Positions 25,917 to 33,798 are shown, counted from the first letter of the stretch. The stretch: 64,000 nt of DNA from an uncultured Coriobacteriaceae bacterium (GCA_948439405.1 CAOJNB010000005.1:1-64000), one strand, 5' to 3'. A program made the numbers and translations. The notes: a model not told the origin generated them from the letters alone.

Positions 25917-27845
25917 TCACCTCTTCCTGGACGTGCAGCACTCGTCGATGAGCTCCGAAGGCTCGAGGTTGTCAATCCTGGCAATCATCGTAAACCCATC
26001 TATGACGTACTGGAAGTGGCTACTAGCGTCCTCTTTGCCGCTTTGGGGGTCGCGATAGATGATTTCGCCCTCGTGGTTCTCTGCCACGAACACATGCGCG
26101 CCTCCCCCTTCCCAAGCCACGTAGACTTCGGCGCGGGCGCCGTCCTCCCAGTCCCTCATGAGCCGGTCGCAATCGTCCTTGCCGTCTCCGGAGCACGAGA
26201 GAAACTCGGCGCCTTCGAATACCTTGTCCCAGTTCTCCGTCAGGTGGTCGCTCTTGCTAGCTTCGCCATTCTCGTCGACCTCCCGAGGCTTCGCGACGAC
26301 GTCATAGCCCCTCCGCCTCATCTCGTAGGCGGGGACGCTTCTCTGGCAGTTGTGTGTCCACCTGACGTCTCCCGTCTTGAACGATTGATTGACCGCGGCG
26401 AGGTCTTGGACCGCACTATGATCGCCCGAAATCCTACGGAACTGCCTTCGTCCCTCCTTGGTGGGGGTCATCCCCGGGAGTATCGACTTGAGCAGGTCTT
26501 GCTGGTTCGTCCTGCTCAGCATCGGGAAGTCGCGGGGCTCCATGCCCCGGCCCCGCATCTCGGCAGACAGAGCTCGCTGCGCGTTTCCCTTCGAGACGCC
26601 ATGTGACCTGAGCGACCTCCCGACGCCGTCGCCGTCCAGGAACTCGCGCATGGTCCGCCTGCTCGCGTCGCTCTTCCTGATGCGTGGCATGTCGCCGGCC
26701 CACTCGCGGTTCGGGGAGCGGCGCAGGACCGGGGCCTTCCCCCTCGAGTTCGCTCCCTCGATGTAGGCCCTCATCCCCGCCTGCTGGCGGCGCAGCCTGT
26801 CCTTGAGGCGCTCGACCTCCGCCACGTTTGCGAGGCTCGCGTCCGAGTCGGCGACGAGCTGGGCTGCCGCGAGCTCGCGCTTGGTCTGGCGGATGTCGCG
26901 CTCGCGCCTGCGCTGCCCCTGGGAGAGCCTGTAGATCTCGTCGCCGTCCAGCCCGCTCGGGTGCGGCGGGTCGGGCTTGTACATGCGCGGCGCTCCCGGC
27001 ACCCAGGGCCCGAAGCTGTGCCGGCAGTTGGCCCCGCCGAGCCCCGCCACGTCCCCGTAGCCGGTCTCGCGGTAGAAGTCCTCGTAGCGAACGCCGTCGA
27101 TCGTGACGTCGCCGTCGAGCGAGTAGACGCGGCCCTGCCACCTCGCGTGGCTCGGCCTCGCGCCGCCGTGGCTCGACACCTCGACGAGCCGGACGCCGGC
27201 GTCCCTGCAGATTTGCTCGGTCCGCCTCATCCCGTCCTGGGCTATCTGCGTCCTCACGTGCCGGCGCACGGCGACGTCGACGCGGTTGCGCACGGTCCGC
27301 CGTCCCGTCTCCGAGTCGCGGTACTGGATCGTCGAGATGCCCTGCCTGGACATCTCCCGCACCGCGCGGTGGATGGCGCGCTCCGCCGTGTCGGCCCCCG
27401 CGTTGACGCGCGTCACGGCCTCGGCCACGCAGCGGTTCCACAGGTCGAGGGCGCCCTGCACCATCTCCACGTTGTCGCGCTCGAGGATGGCGGCGACGCC
27501 CTGCGTCGTCAGGGCGACCTGCCGCGGCCTCGTCGCGGCTGCCGCCTCGCGCGCCTCGTCGCCGAGCCTCGATAGGTCGGCGCGGTCCGAGCGCGAGACG
27601 GCGTCCTCCACGACCTCGGCGACGGCGCGGTCCATGTCCTCGCGGTGCGCGGCGAGGATGGCCGCGAGGTCGGCGGCGTGGGTCTGGGCCAGGAGGTTGA
27701 GGGCGGTGAGCCCCCGCTGCCCCAGCTCCTCCGTCCCCTCGTCGAGCAGCAGGCGGCAGAGGTAGGCGAGCATCTTCGCCTCGACCTCGCCGTAGACGGC
27801 GCCCACCATGTCGGCGGCCTGGTCGAGGTAGTCGGGGTCGAGCAT
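25917..27845 (-). CDS. MuF-family minor head protein with C-terminal papain-like toxin domain
   Basis: A 642-residue fusion. Residues about 150-300 are the phage MuF domain (AIHRAVREMSRQGISTIQYR, RHVRTQIAQDGMRRTEQICR, then ARPSHARWQGRVYSL and GGANCRHSFGPW). Residues 310-450 form a basic linker. The last ~160 residues carry a papain-fold triad: WTHNCQRSVPAYEMRRRGYD (C500), GGAHVFVAENHEG (H584) and IIYRDPQSGK (D599). The distal third is visibly poorer in GC than the rest. Such MuF-toxin fusions are thought to be carried in the head and delivered or used against competitors. A likely immunity gene follows immediately. MuF assignment is strong; the toxin domain is well supported by the triad and layout. 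Confidence 0.85.
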   Translation of the reverse strand: MLDPDYLDQAADMVGAVYGEVEAKMLAYLCRLLLDEGTEELGQRGLTALNLLAQTHAADLAAILAAHREDMDRAVAEVVEDAVSRSDRADLSRLGDEAREAAAATRPRQVALTTQGVAAILERDNVEMVQGALDLWNRCVAEAVTRVNAGADTAERAIHRAVREMSRQGISTIQYRDSETGRRTVRNRVDVAVRRHVRTQIAQDGMRRTEQICRDAGVRLVEVSSHGGARPSHARWQGRVYSLDGDVTIDGVRYEDFYRETGYGDVAGLGGANCRHSFGPWVPGAPRMYKPDPPHPSGLDGDEIYRLSQGQRRRERDIRQTKRELAAAQLVADSDASLANVAEVERLKDRLRRQQAGMRAYIEGANSRGKAPVLRRSPNREWAGDMPRIRKSDASRRTMREFLDGDGVGRSLRSHGVSKGNAQRALSAEMRGRGMEPRDFPMLSRTNQQDLLKSILPGMTPTKEGRRQFRRISGDHSAVQDLAAVNQSFKTGDVRWTHNCQRSVPAYEMRRRGYDVVAKPREVDENGEASKSDHLTENWDKVFEGAEFLSCSGDGKDDCDRLMRDWEDGARAEVYVAWEGGGAHVFVAENHEGEIIYRDPQSGKEDASSHFQYVIDGFTMIARIDNLEPSELIDECCTSRKR

Positions 27846-27847
27846 CG

Positions 27848-29254
27848 CTAGAACCCGGCGTCGAGGACGGCCTCCTCGGGCGCGAGGGTGCGGGCCTCCT
27901 CCTCGCTCATGCCGTAGAAGCGGGCGAGGTACATCCACCTCGGCACGATGCCGGCCGAGATCTCGGTGAGCATCTGGGCCTTCTCCGCGCTCGTGTCCGT
28001 GATGATGGAGTCGTCCCAGATGACCTCGACGGGCGCGGCGCCCTCCTCGACGTCGGCGGCGCAGTGCAGCCTCGCGCACTCGACGAGCGAGGTGAGCAGC
28101 AGCCCGAGGCCCCGGCCCAGCGCGTTCTCGTGGTTGCGGATGTTGCGCATGAGGGCGCTGTTGTCCGCCGACACCTCCGTGGCCGTCTTGAGCCCGCCCG
28201 ACTTGTCCGGCTGGAAGTACTGGGAGCCGAACCCGCACTCGTCTCCGAGCGCGGCGCAGGCGTCCGCGTAGACCTCGTGGATGGAGGCGGTGCGCATCGC
28301 GGGCGCGAAGGCGTAGGGCTTGCCCGCCTCGGTGACGGGGGAGTCCACGAGGCGGTAGAGGCGCTGCTCGCGCTCCCCGAAGGGGACGGCCCGCCTCGTG
28401 CCGTCCGGGCCGCGCCGCACGTCGATCATCGTGTCGGGGAGCATGAGGACGGCGCGCAGCAGGTCGGTCTCGTCGTAGAGGGCGGTCCATGCCGTGTCGA
28501 GCATGCGCATCGCGTCGACGGCGTCCTCGAACACGGAGACGCCGTAGGGGCTCGTGTCCTGCACGGTGTTGTCGATGGCGGGGGAGAGCAGGCAGAAGGT
28601 CGGCGAGGCGCACCCGGTGTCGAAGTCCGCGATGATGCCGAGCGCGTCGGGCGGCACCGGCACGCCGTCGCGCCACACCTTCGTCGCGACGTGGTAGGTG
28701 CCCGTCTCCCGGTCGAGGGCGTGGACCTGCAGCTGGACGGCCTGCTTGCCCTGCACGGTGACGCGGGTGCAGAACGCGCACTCGGTGGTGCCGTCCTCGT
28801 CCCAGGTGAGCGGGATGACCATCTTGGCGTCGTAGCGGCGCACGCGCACCGACGTCGCCTCGTCGCGGACGTCGAACCACAGCGCCATGGCCCCCGTCCC
28901 CATCGCGAACGCGCGCTCCACGCCGCGCTGGAAGAGCGTGTAGAAGCCGGTGCGCGAGCACCACGAGCGCACCCAGGCGTTCGCCCTGGGGCTGTCGCTC
29001 CTCACGGCCATCTCGTTGGCGATGAGCGACGCCCACTCGCGGCACACGCGCCGCGCCGGCCTGAGGGACAGCTTGCGGCGCTTGTGCCTCTTCCCGTCCA
29101 CGCCCACGTAGGGGTCGTCGTAGAAGGGGTGCGAGGCCGTGTACCACTGGTACCACCGCTCGACGTGCTCGGACATGTCCGGCGGCATGGCGTAGCCGCG
29201 CCTCGCCACCTCGGCCCTGACGTACGCGGGCACCTCGAACCGGTTGTCAGCCAT
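27848..29254 (-). CDS. Portal protein (SPP1 gp6 type)
   Basis: A 468-residue portal, the dodecameric ring through which DNA enters the head. The N-terminal region ERWYQWYTASHPFYDDPYVG and RPARRVCREWASLIANEMAV, then FAMGTGAMALWFDV, are characteristic of the SPP1-type portals of Gram-positive phages. The middle contains the conserved GCASPTFCLLSP and NTVQDTSPYGVSVFEDAVDA. It overlaps the terminase stop by 8 bp and is followed 2 bp later by MuF, the usual order. Confidence 0.92.
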   Translation of the reverse strand: MADNRFEVPAYVRAEVARRGYAMPPDMSEHVERWYQWYTASHPFYDDPYVGVDGKRHKRRKLSLRPARRVCREWASLIANEMAVRSDSPRANAWVRSWCSRTGFYTLFQRGVERAFAMGTGAMALWFDVRDEATSVRVRRYDAKMVIPLTWDEDGTTECAFCTRVTVQGKQAVQLQVHALDRETGTYHVATKVWRDGVPVPPDALGIIADFDTGCASPTFCLLSPAIDNTVQDTSPYGVSVFEDAVDAMRMLDTAWTALYDETDLLRAVLMLPDTMIDVRRGPDGTRRAVPFGEREQRLYRLVDSPVTEAGKPYAFAPAMRTASIHEVYADACAALGDECGFGSQYFQPDKSGGLKTATEVSADNSALMRNIRNHENALGRGLGLLLTSLVECARLHCAADVEEGAAPVEVIWDDSIITDTSAEKAQMLTEISAGIVPRWMYLARFYGMSEEEARTLAPEEAVLDAGF

Positions 29255-30956
29255 CAGTCCTCCCTGCGTGTCGGTACGCGCCGCGCCTCGCCACCACGTC
29301 CATGAGCGCGTAGCGCGTGGCGTCTATCCAGTGGTCGTCGCCGTCGGGGTAGTCCCCCGAGTACTCGCCTGTCACCGGGTCGGCCTCGAACTCCGCCTCG
29401 CGGACCTCGCGGGCGAGGTTCGGGCAGCGCCTGGGGTCGATGACCCAGGTGACGGACTGCAGGAACCGGTAGCTCATGTCGCGCAGCCCGCCCTTGCCGG
29501 CGGACCTCGCGTCTACGCCCTCCTCGCGCTGGGCGGCGACCTGGTCGGGCGAGGCGTCGTCGGAGAGCACGCGGACGCGGTGCTCGACCGGCTCGCGCGA
29601 GGTCCCGTCGCGCCACGTGAGCGCGGCCCGGATGCGGCGCGCCGCCTCGGCGGGCAGCACCTTCGTGCCGCCTGCCTCCGCGAAGGTGACGAGGCGGTGC
29701 TCGCCGGGCTGCCACTCGGAGACGGTGAGCGCCCAGGGGTCGGGGAACCACCCGAAGTCCTGGCCGGCGCGCACGTTGTCGAAGGAGGCGACCTCCTCGT
29801 CGGCCACCTCGCGGAACTCCACCCGGTCGAACACCTGGCCGCCGTAGCCCACGGGCTCGCCCAGGTACTCGTGCCTCCACGCCTGCTCGTCGGCCTCGCG
29901 CAGCGCCTCGGCGTCGGCGAGGAACTGCGAGCCCAGCCACTCGGGCGGGGCGTCCTCGTAGCAGCTCTCGAACGTCTCCTCGCCCGCGTCCCGCCGGCGC
30001 TCCGCCTCGCGGTTGGCCCAGTTGTCCCGGGTGCGCGGCGGGTTGTAGGTGTAGACGCGCACGGTCCTGTCGCCGCCGCGCGCCACCGACTGCAGCACCG
30101 TGCGGATCTCGGCCATGCCGCGGAACTGGTCGACCTCCTCGAACCACGCGAAGCCGATGTGGCCGAACGGCGGCTTGAGTCCCTTGGACTTGTGGGGGTC
30201 GTCGCAGCCGGCGAAGAAGATGAGCTGGCCGGTCGACTTCTTCCTGATCTTGAGCGTGGAGACGGGCATCTCGTACTCGTCGTCGAGCCCGAGCGCGTGG
30301 ATGGCCCACACCACCTGGGCGTAGACGGCGTCGCGCAGCTGGTTCTTGCGCTTCATGACGGCGGCGGCGTGCTCGCCGGGGTGCGTCTCGACGTGGGCCA
30401 CCAGCTCGAGCGAGGCCCACGAGCTCTTGAGCGAGCCGCGCCCGCCGGAGCACCAGAACTCGGAGCGAGCTCCCTCGGCCATGAGGCGGTGGGCCCTGAG
30501 GAAGTCGGGGCCGAGGAGGAGGGCGAAGTCGCGCGCGAACTCGCCGCGCTCCGCGGGCTCCTCCTCGGGCAGCGCGTCGAGCAGCGTCTTGCCCAGCTGC
30601 GTGACGGCGGTCACCGCCGTGTAGTCGAGCTGCCGACCCTCCTCGGATGCGTCGCGCACCCGCGAGATGCCGGCCTCGAAGGTCTCGGACATGCCGGCGA
30701 GCACCTCGGCGCGCGTCGTGGTCGCCTTCTCGGCCGCGATGCGCTTGAGCGCGCAGAGCCTGGCCTTGACCTCATCCTCGGCCTCGAGCTTGCATGCCTT
30801 GTTGTCGACGGTCTCGGGCTTCCAGCGGGAGCGGTCGGGCCAGGCCGCGAGCATGGCCTGCCTCTGCGTCTTGCCGGCCACACGTTCCTGGCAGTATCGC
30901 TCCCGCCTCGGGTTGGCGAGCGGTATGTCCCTGGGGGTCCCCTGCATGCGCGGCAT
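29247..30956 (-). CDS. Terminase: fused small- and large-subunit-like protein
   Basis: A 569-residue packaging protein. Residues about 12-130 look like a terminase small subunit (ANPRRERYCQERVAGKTQRQ, then AMLAAWPDRSRWKPETVDNK, and a helical tail). From residue about 140 a PBSX-type large subunit follows: Walker A FWCSGGRGSLKSS (170-178), Walker B-like IGFAWFEEVDQF (about 262), and the nuclease end GQDFGWFPDPWAL and DDHWIDATRYALMD. No separate small-subunit gene was found upstream, which supports a fusion. The ATG at 30956 lacks a clear ribosome site; an alternative ATG is at 30947. Confidence 0.87.
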   Translation of the reverse strand: MPRMQGTPRDIPLANPRRERYCQERVAGKTQRQAMLAAWPDRSRWKPETVDNKACKLEAEDEVKARLCALKRIAAEKATTTRAEVLAGMSETFEAGISRVRDASEEGRQLDYTAVTAVTQLGKTLLDALPEEEPAERGEFARDFALLLGPDFLRAHRLMAEGARSEFWCSGGRGSLKSSWASLELVAHVETHPGEHAAAVMKRKNQLRDAVYAQVVWAIHALGLDDEYEMPVSTLKIRKKSTGQLIFFAGCDDPHKSKGLKPPFGHIGFAWFEEVDQFRGMAEIRTVLQSVARGGDRTVRVYTYNPPRTRDNWANREAERRRDAGEETFESCYEDAPPEWLGSQFLADAEALREADEQAWRHEYLGEPVGYGGQVFDRVEFREVADEEVASFDNVRAGQDFGWFPDPWALTVSEWQPGEHRLVTFAEAGGTKVLPAEAARRIRAALTWRDGTSREPVEHRVRVLSDDASPDQVAAQREEGVDARSAGKGGLRDMSYRFLQSVTWVIDPRRCPNLAREVREAEFEADPVTGEYSGDYPDGDDHWIDATRYALMDVVARRGAYRHAGRTDG

Positions 30957-31129
30957 GGTCGCGCACGTGTCGCGGGGCAGGTGCTAGTCTGGGGGCGGAC
31001 ATCGTCGTGCGTCGCGCTGTCGATCTCCGTCGAGGTGCCCCTCGGGGCATTCCTCGTCGCCCTCCTGGTTCTAGCGATTTCGCTCTGGCCGAACGGAGGT
31101 AGGGAGATGACAGTGAGTCAGGTTGTCGA

Positions 31130-31228
31130 GGGGGCTATGGGCCTAGGCGGGGGCTGCGCTCGGCGGCTCGGCGGCAGCGGCGACACGGGATGTGTTCTAG
31201 GCCCGGGGTTCGAATCCCCAAGCCCCCT
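31130..31228 (+). ncRNA. tRNA-like RNA in the prophage
   Basis: About 99 nt on the strand opposite the late genes. A 7-bp acceptor-like stem pairs GGGGGCT (31130-31136) with AGCCCCC (31221-31227), and a T-arm-like hairpin GGGG-TTCGAAT-CCCC lies directly inside its 3' side. The T-stem has only four pairs (the fifth would be C-A). Between them GGGCCTAG and CTAGGCCC pair and enclose a further hairpin (GCTGC/GCAGC), so a normal D arm and anticodon arm are not recognisable. There is no encoded CCA. It may be a degenerate phage tRNA, an unusual long-arm tRNA, or a tRNA mimic; an authentic decoding role is doubtful. The rest of 30957-31129 shows no convincing gene. Confidence 0.5.
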
Positions 31229-31241
31229 GTCGAGCTAGAAG

Positions 31242-31270
31242 AGGGGCCGCCCATCGGCGGGGCGGCCCCT
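31242..31270 (-). terminator. Bidirectional hairpin terminator
   Basis: An 11-bp stem (31242-31252 with 31260-31270) lies between the tRNA-like RNA (plus) and the end of the small-gene block (minus). On plus it is followed by TCCGGG, on minus preceded by CTTC, so it could stop transcription from both sides. Confidence 0.7.
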
Positions 31271-31327
31271 TCCGGGCCCGTGCGGCGGAGGTTGACCGCA
31301 CCTCCATGGTCTCGCCCGTGTCGCCCC

Positions 31328-31612
31328 TCAGTGCCCCTCGCCCTCGACGTCCTCGAGCACGCCGATCGCGAGCAGCCCCATACATACTATGAGCCACGTG
31401 GCGACGGCTAGGCCCCACGACCACTCGGTCCCGACGACCGCGCAGACCGCGAAGGTCGCGACGGCCGACGCGGCGAGCAGCGGGAGCAGGAGCAGGGCGA
31501 GCACGAGCAGCAGGGCCACGAGCGCAAGGCACACGACACAGACGGAGACGGACGCGTCCAGCAGCCGCCTCGCGGCGGACTCCACGCGCCGCCTCCCGTC
31601 TCCCGCCTTCAC
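31328..31612 (-). CDS. Small multi-pass membrane protein
   Basis: About 94 residues with a GTG start overlapping the previous stop as GTGA (31609-31612). Two or three hydrophobic segments are visible (VCLALVALLLVLALLLLPLL, then ATFAVCAVVGTEW and VATWLIVCMGLLAIGVL) between a basic N-terminus (KAGDGRRRVESAARRLL) and an acidic tail (EDVEGEGH). No family was recognised. It ends the block 31328-32413. Phage membrane proteins in such positions are often superinfection-exclusion or host-takeover factors, but that is only a guess here. Confidence 0.65.
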   Translation of the reverse strand: MKAGDGRRRVESAARRLLDASVSVCVVCLALVALLLVLALLLLPLLAASAVATFAVCAVVGTEWSWGLAVATWLIVCMGLLAIGVLEDVEGEGH

Positions 31613-32229
31613 GCATCCTCCCCATGCGCCCCGGGCGGGTCGATGAGGTCGGCGAGGCGACTCAAGACCTCGGCCGCGTCGTGCTCTTCCGCGTCGTTGA
31701 AGACGGCCCACGGGACGACCCACTCCCAGTCGCCTCCGCTGTTCGTCCTCATCCGACGCGCGACGTCCCTCCTCTCGTCGGGGCGCTTGACGCGCTCGCC
31801 CGGACCCATCATGTCCTCGTTGATCTCGCACCCGTACCTGTCGAAGAGCCGCCACTGGCCCCCGTAGAAGACGGCCCTGTCCACGTGCGCCGAGCTGCCA
31901 TCGTCTCTGGCAACCTCGTCACCGAACCTGACCGACTCCCCGTCCTCGAACCGCGGCCACTCGCAGCCCTCGGGCATGAGGCGGCGGTCCAGGGCCTCTC
32001 CGATGGCGTCGGCGTAGTCGGAGGGCAGGCAACCACCGACCGCGACGCCGAGCCTCTCGGCAACCTCCATCGCCACGACCTCCCAGGCGCCCGGCTCGCA
32101 GCCGTCGCACTCTTCGGGCTCGATGAGGTCCGGCAGCGGGATGCCGTCAATCTCGACGGCTCCCAGCGCGCCCATCGCGGCCCGCATCTTGTCCGCGATC
32201 TCGCGGCGCCTGCTATTCGTGATTTCCAT
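31609..32229 (-). CDS. Conserved phage protein of unknown function
   Basis: A 206-residue mostly acidic protein that begins MEITNSRRREIADKMRAAMG and has a two-part layout: an N-terminal helical region with PLPDLIEPEECDGCEPGAWE and a C-terminal region with FYGGQWRLFDRYGCEINEDM then MMGPGERVKRPDERR. The two-fold CxxC (CDGC) may bind metal. I have the impression of a recurring protein in prophages of gut anaerobes, but cannot name a family. It overlaps the XRE gene by 17 bp and has AGGAGG before its ATG. Function unknown. Confidence 0.65.
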   Translation of the reverse strand: MEITNSRRREIADKMRAAMGALGAVEIDGIPLPDLIEPEECDGCEPGAWEVVAMEVAERLGVAVGGCLPSDYADAIGEALDRRLMPEGCEWPRFEDGESVRFGDEVARDDGSSAHVDRAVFYGGQWRLFDRYGCEINEDMMGPGERVKRPDERRDVARRMRTNSGGDWEWVVPWAVFNDAEEHDAAEVLSRLADLIDPPGAHGEDA

Positions 32230-32413
32230 CGCCCTCCTTCGCAACATCGTCCAGCGAGCAGCCGAGCGCGCGGCACACCTTGAGCAAGCCTCCTACCGTC
32301 GCGTGCTCGACGCCGCGTATCTCCCAGTTCTGGATCGTCCTGCGCGGCACGCCCGAGGCCCTGGCGAGGGCCGCCTGGCTCATCCCGCGCGAGCGCCTCG
32401 CGTCCCTCAACAT
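32213..32413 (-). CDS. XRE-family helix-turn-helix regulator
   Basis: A 66-residue protein that is essentially a single Cro/CI helix-turn-helix: MLRDARRSRGMSQAALARAS then GVPRRTIQNWEIRGVEHATV. It would bind DNA as a dimer. It is the first gene of the 31328-32413 block, and the intergenic region upstream (32414-32559) is AT-richer and contains the partial dyad CACAAGATATGGTGTAGTGTG, a candidate operator. It may control both this block and the small plus-strand gene opposite. A longer start at 32518 runs through that regulatory region and is less likely. Confidence 0.75.
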   Translation of the reverse strand: MLRDARRSRGMSQAALARASGVPRRTIQNWEIRGVEHATVGGLLKVCRALGCSLDDVAKEGDGNHE

Positions 32414-32559
32414 GCATCCGCCGTTCTTCTTAGGACCACTGTTTTTGTGTCCGCTTCCGGGCGTAGGCACAAGATATGGTGTAGTGTGAGGCCAAGGGGG
32501 AACAGGTGTTCGCAGCACCCGTCCCCACTGGCCACGGGACCATGGAGGGAGGTGATTCC

Positions 32560-32655
32560 ATGGCGAAGCGTAGAGTGCGCGTCACCGTCAAGACGACCGT
32601 CAAGGCGGGCGGGCGTCGCAGGACCAAGACGTCGCACAAGACGTACCGGGTCTAG
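32560..32655 (+). CDS. 31-residue highly basic protein, opposite strand to lytic genes
   Basis: MAKRRVRVTVKTTVKAGGRR then RTKTSHKTYRV: 12 of 31 residues are Lys/Arg and none is acidic. The ATG is preceded by an exceptionally strong ribosome site (GGAGGGAGGTGAT, 32545-32557), and a hairpin terminator follows 11 bp after the stop, so this is a self-contained transcription unit inside the minus-strand lytic region. A TATGGT at 32475-32480 may be its -10 box. No family was recognised. Possible roles include a nucleic-acid-binding peptide, a small toxin or a lysogen-expressed factor; none can be proved from the sequence. Confidence 0.7.
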   Translation: MAKRRVRVTVKTTVKAGGRRRTKTSHKTYRV

Positions 32656-32665
32656 CCCGGCGCTG

Positions 32666-32685
32666 GCCCCGAGCGAAATCGGGGC
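32666..32685 (+). terminator. Terminator of the small basic gene
   Basis: A 7-bp perfect stem (32666-32672 with 32679-32685) closes a GCGAAA loop just after the 31-residue gene. The rest of 32686-32762 shows no gene; it precedes the convergent minus-strand gene ending at 32763. Confidence 0.72.
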
Positions 32686-32762
32686 ACCCCCTTCCCGACA
32701 TTCTGCACCGGCGGGCTCGGCCCGCGCAATCGTCCGGCCTTCCGTCTCAGACAATCCACCGT

Positions 32763-33089
32763 TCACGACGGCCTCCTCTCCTGCTCGCGGCGCCTCATCC
32801 ACAGCACCGCGATCCTCTCGACCACCTGGTCGGGCGTCCTCCCGAGCCTGTCTGCCGCCCCGTCCACGAGCGCGAGCAGGGCGCGGTCCTCGGAGGGCGC
32901 CCACGCATCCGCGCCCCTGCGCTCGGACCTGAGCCCCAGCTCGTGCGCGTGGGCCTTGATCGCGCTGCTCCTCCTGCCGGGCAGCACCACGTCCCACCCG
33001 GACCACGACGGCCCGTGGACCGAGTAGAGCCGGCGCAGCGCGGCCTCGTCGGCGGGCGTCCACTCGCGGGCGCTCCATCCGCCGGACAT
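32763..33089 (-). CDS. Myb/SANT-like DNA-binding phage protein
   Basis: About 108 residues with two similar tryptophan-containing helical repeats: WTPADEAALRRLYSVHGPSW and WAPSEDRALLALVDGAADRL, each followed by a helix with a basic end (RSSAIKAHAHELGLRSERRG and RTPDQVVERIAVLWMRRREQ). This is the shape of Myb/SANT-like HTH domains found in small phage DNA-binding proteins. It overlaps the previous stop by one base (TGATG). It is the last gene of the replication-side operon; a role in regulating late genes is possible but unproven. Confidence 0.68.
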   Translation of the reverse strand: MSGGWSAREWTPADEAALRRLYSVHGPSWSGWDVVLPGRRSSAIKAHAHELGLRSERRGADAWAPSEDRALLALVDGAADRLGRTPDQVVERIAVLWMRRREQERRPS

Positions 33090-33376
33090 CAGGCCTCCTC
33101 CCACTCGTCGCAGGACTCCTCGGGCCGGCGGACCGCGTCCCACAGCAGCGCGGCCAGCGCCCCCTCGTCGCCGTGGCGCGCCGGGTCGAACCCGACCAGG
33201 CAGAGCCCGTCGTCCATCCCGAGGGCGAGCCACCAGTGGCGGCAGTCCTCGCAGGTGCCCGGCTCCTCCTCGGGGTCGGGGTCGCAGTCGGGCTCGTTCC
33301 AGGGCGCGCGCGGATCGCCCTCGAAGCATCCGGGCGGCAGGTTCCAGCCGCTCGGGGGCTCGTAGACGGGGCTCAT
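33089..33376 (-). CDS. Small cysteine-containing phage protein
   Basis: About 95 residues, beginning MSPVYEPPSGWNLPPGCFEG with an acidic centre (DCDPDPEEEPGTCEDCRHWW) and a WDAVRRPEESCDEWEEA end. The CxxC plus nearby Cys and His residues suggest a small zinc-binding fold. It is translationally coupled with the HNH-like gene upstream (ATGA overlap at 33373-33376) and with the Myb-like gene downstream. No family recognised. Confidence 0.62.
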   Translation of the reverse strand: MSPVYEPPSGWNLPPGCFEGDPRAPWNEPDCDPDPEEEPGTCEDCRHWWLALGMDDGLCLVGFDPARHGDEGALAALLWDAVRRPEESCDEWEEA

Positions 33377-33798
33377 CGCCTCCACCTCCTCAGGGGCCTC
33401 CACCCCTCCATGGACAGGGCCGTGGCGTAGTCGCACGGCTCGTCGGTGACCAGGTACTCCATGTGCCCGCCGACGCCTCCCATGTCCGCGGTCACGAAAC
33501 GCTCGCGGGACGCCGCCGAGACGGGAACCCAGCGGAAGTGCAGGCGCATGTGGTGGGCGAGGCCGTGGCAGTAGAACCTGCCGTCGGCGTCGCGCAGGAC
33601 GTTGCCGAAGCCGCAGAGCGTGACGGTGGGCTTCGGGACCTCGACCCCGTGGCGCCACAGCGTGCCCGCCCCGCGCCGCACGACGTGGTGCTGCTCGAGC
33701 GGCGCGGGCCTGCCGCACACGGCGCAGCGGCCGAGCCGGATGCTCGGCGCGGCCATGAGGGGCCTCAGGATCTCGGGGAGCGTGTCAACCCTGGCCAT
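33373..33798 (-). CDS. HNH-like zinc-binding phage protein
   Basis: A 141-residue protein with CAVCGRPAPLEQHHVVRRGA, resembling the start of an HNH nuclease (CxxC then paired histidines), and a second part VTLCGFGNVLRDADGRFYCH then GLAHHMRLHF, matching the rest of an HNH zinc fold. Such proteins in phage replication regions may be nicking endonucleases or recombination-associated nucleases. The ATG at 33798 has AGGAGG upstream, and the gene overlaps the DnaC-like gene by 14 bp. The order of His and Cys residues is compatible with activity, but the assignment is by motif only. Confidence 0.7.
   Translation of the reverse strand: MARVDTLPEILRPLMAAPSIRLGRCAVCGRPAPLEQHHVVRRGAGTLWRHGVEVPKPTVTLCGFGNVLRDADGRFYCHGLAHHMRLHFRWVPVSAASRERFVTADMGGVGGHMEYLVTDEPCDYATALSMEGWRPLRRWRR

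Noticed and set aside
31130-31228. Ordinary decoding tRNA or tmRNA
   Set aside because: No D arm, no standard anticodon arm, a fifth T-stem mismatch, no CCA and no tmRNA 5' consensus or tag frame; kept only as a tRNA-like RNA.
29244-31238. Long plus-strand frame opposite the terminase and portal
   Set aside because: Low-complexity shadow of minus-strand genes with strong terminase and portal motifs. A hydrophobic piece near 31030-31090 was considered as a small gene but has no start or ribosome site.
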